Positions 5,721 to 7,174 of a DNA stretch of 7,174 nt are shown piece by piece. Each line of letters starts with the position of its first letter. The first letter of the stretch is position 1. Below the pieces are notes generated by a model. That model was not told where the DNA came from. It ran no database searches and saw only the letters and a list, made by a program, of their open reading frames with translations. Source of the stretch: an uncultured Chloroflexota bacterium (GTDB lineage Bacteria; Chloroflexota; Anaerolineae; Anaerolineales; Anaerolineaceae); contig CADBKS010000157.1 of the NCBI GenBank assembly GCA_902795255.1, positions 1 through 7,174 on the forward strand, in the 5' to 3' direction. The position numbers and the translations under genes were made by a program.

Positions 5721-6632
5721 ATGAACGAAAAAGAATATAAATTTTCATTCAAAAATCAGCTCCGGACCATGGCCTCGCTGACAGTGTACCGGACGGGACG
5801 GCAGCAGTGCGCGCCTCTGGAAAGCCGGGGACAGGAGATCCGTGATTTCTACCTGATCCATCTGGTGATCAGGGGGAGAGGGACCTTTATCCTCAATAAC
5901 CGCAGCTATCCCGTGAAGACCGGGGACGCTTTCCTGATTTACCCCAACATGCCGATCAATTATATTGCCGACGAGGAAGATCCATGGGAATTCTGGTGGG
6001 TCGGATTCAATGGAACGGATGCGGGGTTTTTACTGGATGCTACCCGCTTCAGCATACGGAATCCGGTGATCTCCTTATCCGACCCCGATGAGATGCGGGA
6101 TCTGCTTGCAGGGATCTACGCGGTGCGGGGCAACCTGCCCCATGAAACCATCAGGATGAGTGCAGGGCTGTACAGCCTGCTGTCCTATCTGATAAAAGAT
6201 AATGAAAATATTCTCGGGCAGAAACAGGAACACGGAGCTGCCCAGTTCCACCGGGCATGTGACTTCATCGCCGGGCATTACGGAGAACCCATCAGCGTTA
6301 CGGATATTGCCGGCGCTTTGGGCATCAGCCGCAGCCGGCTTTACCGCATTTTTATGGAACAGATCTCCATGCCTCCCCAGAATTATCTGACGGAATTCCG
6401 CATCCGGCGTGCCTGTATCCTGCTGGCAGGAACGGAAAAGATCATCAAGGAGATCTCTTTTGAGGTAGGGTTCAAAGACCAGATGTATTTTTCAACGGTC
6501 TTCCGTTCTGTCATCGGGATGACGCCCACCGAATTCAGGATGCGGGAATCCTGGCAGGCAGGAACGGAAAACACCCCGGATACGGGCAGGCTCAACAGCC
6601 CGAACCGGGATACCTGGCGCCGGCAGGAATGA
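5721..6632 (+). CDS. AraC-family transcriptional regulator with N-terminal cupin (MsmR-like)
   Basis: A DNA-binding regulator, probably an activator responding to a small molecule. With the start at 5721 it is 303 residues, normal for the family. The N-terminal half is a cupin ligand domain: FYLIHLVIRGRGTFILNN (43-60), VKTGDAFLIYPNMP (65-78) and the DPWEFWWVGFNG motif (87-98), typical of Firmicutes sugar-operon regulators. The C-terminal half holds two helix-turn-helix motifs: ISVTDIAGALGISRSRLYRIF (191-211) and IIKEISFEVGFKDQMYFSTVFR (241-262), followed by GMTPTEFR. A polar tail of about 28 residues follows the DNA-binding domain and has no recognised role. In-frame ATGs also occur at 5679 and 5715. 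None has a clear ribosome site; 5679 overlaps the -10 box. Its divergent position makes the ABC operon its most likely target, and it may control itself. The family is certain; ligand and targets are inferred. Confidence 0.93.
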   Translation: MNEKEYKFSFKNQLRTMASLTVYRTGRQQCAPLESRGQEIRDFYLIHLVIRGRGTFILNNRSYPVKTGDAFLIYPNMPINYIADEEDPWEFWWVGFNGTDAGFLLDATRFSIRNPVISLSDPDEMRDLLAGIYAVRGNLPHETIRMSAGLYSLLSYLIKDNENILGQKQEHGAAQFHRACDFIAGHYGEPISVTDIAGALGISRSRLYRIFMEQISMPPQNYLTEFRIRRACILLAGTEKIIKEISFEVGFKDQMYFSTVFRSVIGMTPTEFRMRESWQAGTENTPDTGRLNSPNRDTWRRQE

Positions 6633-6845
6633 CTTTCCACTGAGCCATGAAGAGGCGCCCTGCTTCTGAATGGCAGTAACTCTGTATAAATCACAGCTGA
6701 AAGCATTAAGCGGGGATTTGGTCCAAAAGTCTTTCTGCTGCATCCGACTCCGGTACGTCTTTTTCTGAATGTCCGCTCGCAGTACGCGGAGCATCGGTAT
6801 TTCTGCCCGGGACAACACTGTTGAGCAGGAACCAAAGCAGGGCTG
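6633..6845. other. convergent gap without a recognised gene
   Basis: This 213-base stretch lies between the ends of the AraC gene and the phosphoesterase gene. No coding sequence is convincing on either strand. Short hairpin potential exists, such as GGGCT/AGCCC at 6840-6852 overlapping the phosphoesterase stop and CAAC/GTTG near 6811-6823. None is followed by a T-tract long enough to call a terminator. Confidence 0.6.
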
Positions 6846-7174
6846 TCAGCCCGTGTGTTTCCGCGGGAACATGGTTGTTTCCGTCGAGATCGTCTGACCC
6901 GCAAAAATGGTTTTGCGCACCACGATCCGGTCCCGATACGTCTGAATGACGCAGAAGGAAGGAGCGGGAAGACTGCCGCCCCGCCAGGTGACATCCATAT
7001 GGCCCGGATTGATCAGGAGCGTTCCCTCCCGCTGTTCCATCGAACCGACATGGGAGTGACCGAAACAATACAGGTCATATTTACCGAAATCATCCCGGAT
7101 GCGGACAACTTTCCGGTAATCAGGGCTTATGCCGAAGACCCTGCAGAAGGTAATGTAAGTTTTAGACCGGAGAT
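6846..7174 (-). CDS. calcineurin-like metallophosphoesterase, C-terminal part only
   Basis: The last 108 residues of a gene that enters from beyond the right edge; the frame is open to the end of the window and stops at 6846-6848. The segment YDLYCFGHSHVGS carries the GHSH signature (7050-7061), the family's final metal-binding GH(T/S)H motif. It is followed by a beta-strand and INPGH (6999-7010), equivalent to the NPGS turn in YfcE/MJ0936-type enzymes. The remainder, PAPSFCVIQTYRDRIVVRKTIF, fits the closing beta-strands of the fold. It would hydrolyse a phosphoester with two bound metal ions in the cytoplasm. The N-terminal D-x-H and GD-x-x-D motifs are out of view, so subfamily and substrate (cyclic nucleotide, phosphodiester or other) cannot be assigned. 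It converges on the AraC gene and shows no functional tie to the transporter. Confidence 0.85.
   Translation of the reverse strand, partial: LRSKTYITFCRVFGISPDYRKVVRIRDDFGKYDLYCFGHSHVGSMEQREGTLLINPGHMDVTWRGGSLPAPSFCVIQTYRDRIVVRKTIFAGQTISTETTMFPRKHTG

Noticed and set aside
6811..6852. Bidirectional terminator between the AraC and phosphoesterase genes
   Set aside because: Small inverted repeats exist, but stems are only 4-6 bp and no T-tract follows on either strand.
6383..7068. Several overlapping minus-strand frames across the end of the AraC gene and the gap
   Set aside because: They overlap the well-supported AraC gene or run in a different frame from the phosphoesterase, lack ribosome sites, and show Arg/Ser-rich shadow composition.
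1..7174. CRISPR array, transposase or defence island
   Set aside because: No regularly spaced repeats, transposase or nuclease motifs were seen; the only hint of mobility is the T-arm-like left edge.

Overview
The window looks like chromosomal or metagenomic DNA from a low-to-mid GC anaerobic member of the Bacillota (Clostridia-like). The signs are AGGAG-type ribosome sites, an AraC regulator of the MsmR type common in Firmicutes, an AgrC-like (GHKL-type) sensor kinase and the style of the signal peptides. This placement is inference; no rRNA or marker gene is present.

Layout. Positions 1-551 (minus) hold a broken, incomplete membrane sensor kinase. Its membrane segments are out of frame with its histidine-box part, and at the very left edge the coding frame runs into a sequence that looks like a tRNA T-arm. 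Positions 562-1119 (minus) encode a NUDIX hydrolase of the ADP-ribose pyrophosphatase type. A perfect 14-bp hairpin separates it from the gene upstream. Positions 1200-5417 (minus) form a compact three-gene ABC importer operon, transcribed in the order fused double permease, ATPase, substrate-binding protein. Positions 5418-5720 are a divergent control region with dyads, repeats and candidate -10 boxes. Positions 5721-6632 (plus) encode the AraC-family regulator. Positions 6633-6845 are a convergent gap with no recognisable gene. Positions 6846-7174 (minus) are the C-terminal end of a calcineurin-like metallophosphoesterase that continues beyond the window.

How it works together. The core is a divergent regulator/transporter module: the AraC protein probably senses a small ligand with its cupin domain and controls the importer across the shared intergenic region. 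The importer belongs by sequence to the ferric/AfuA-like family, which automated annotation tends to call iron uptake. The sugar-type regulator, and the precedent of AfuABC as a sugar-phosphate importer, make an organic (possibly phosphorylated) substrate at least as likely. The NUDIX enzyme and the phosphoesterase look like housekeeping neighbours, though NUDIX is on the same strand and could receive read-through transcripts.

Most of the window is ordinary. The points worth a second look are the importer's substrate, the kinase frameshift, the T-arm-like edge, and several RNA or DNA hairpins that may tune expression inside the operon.
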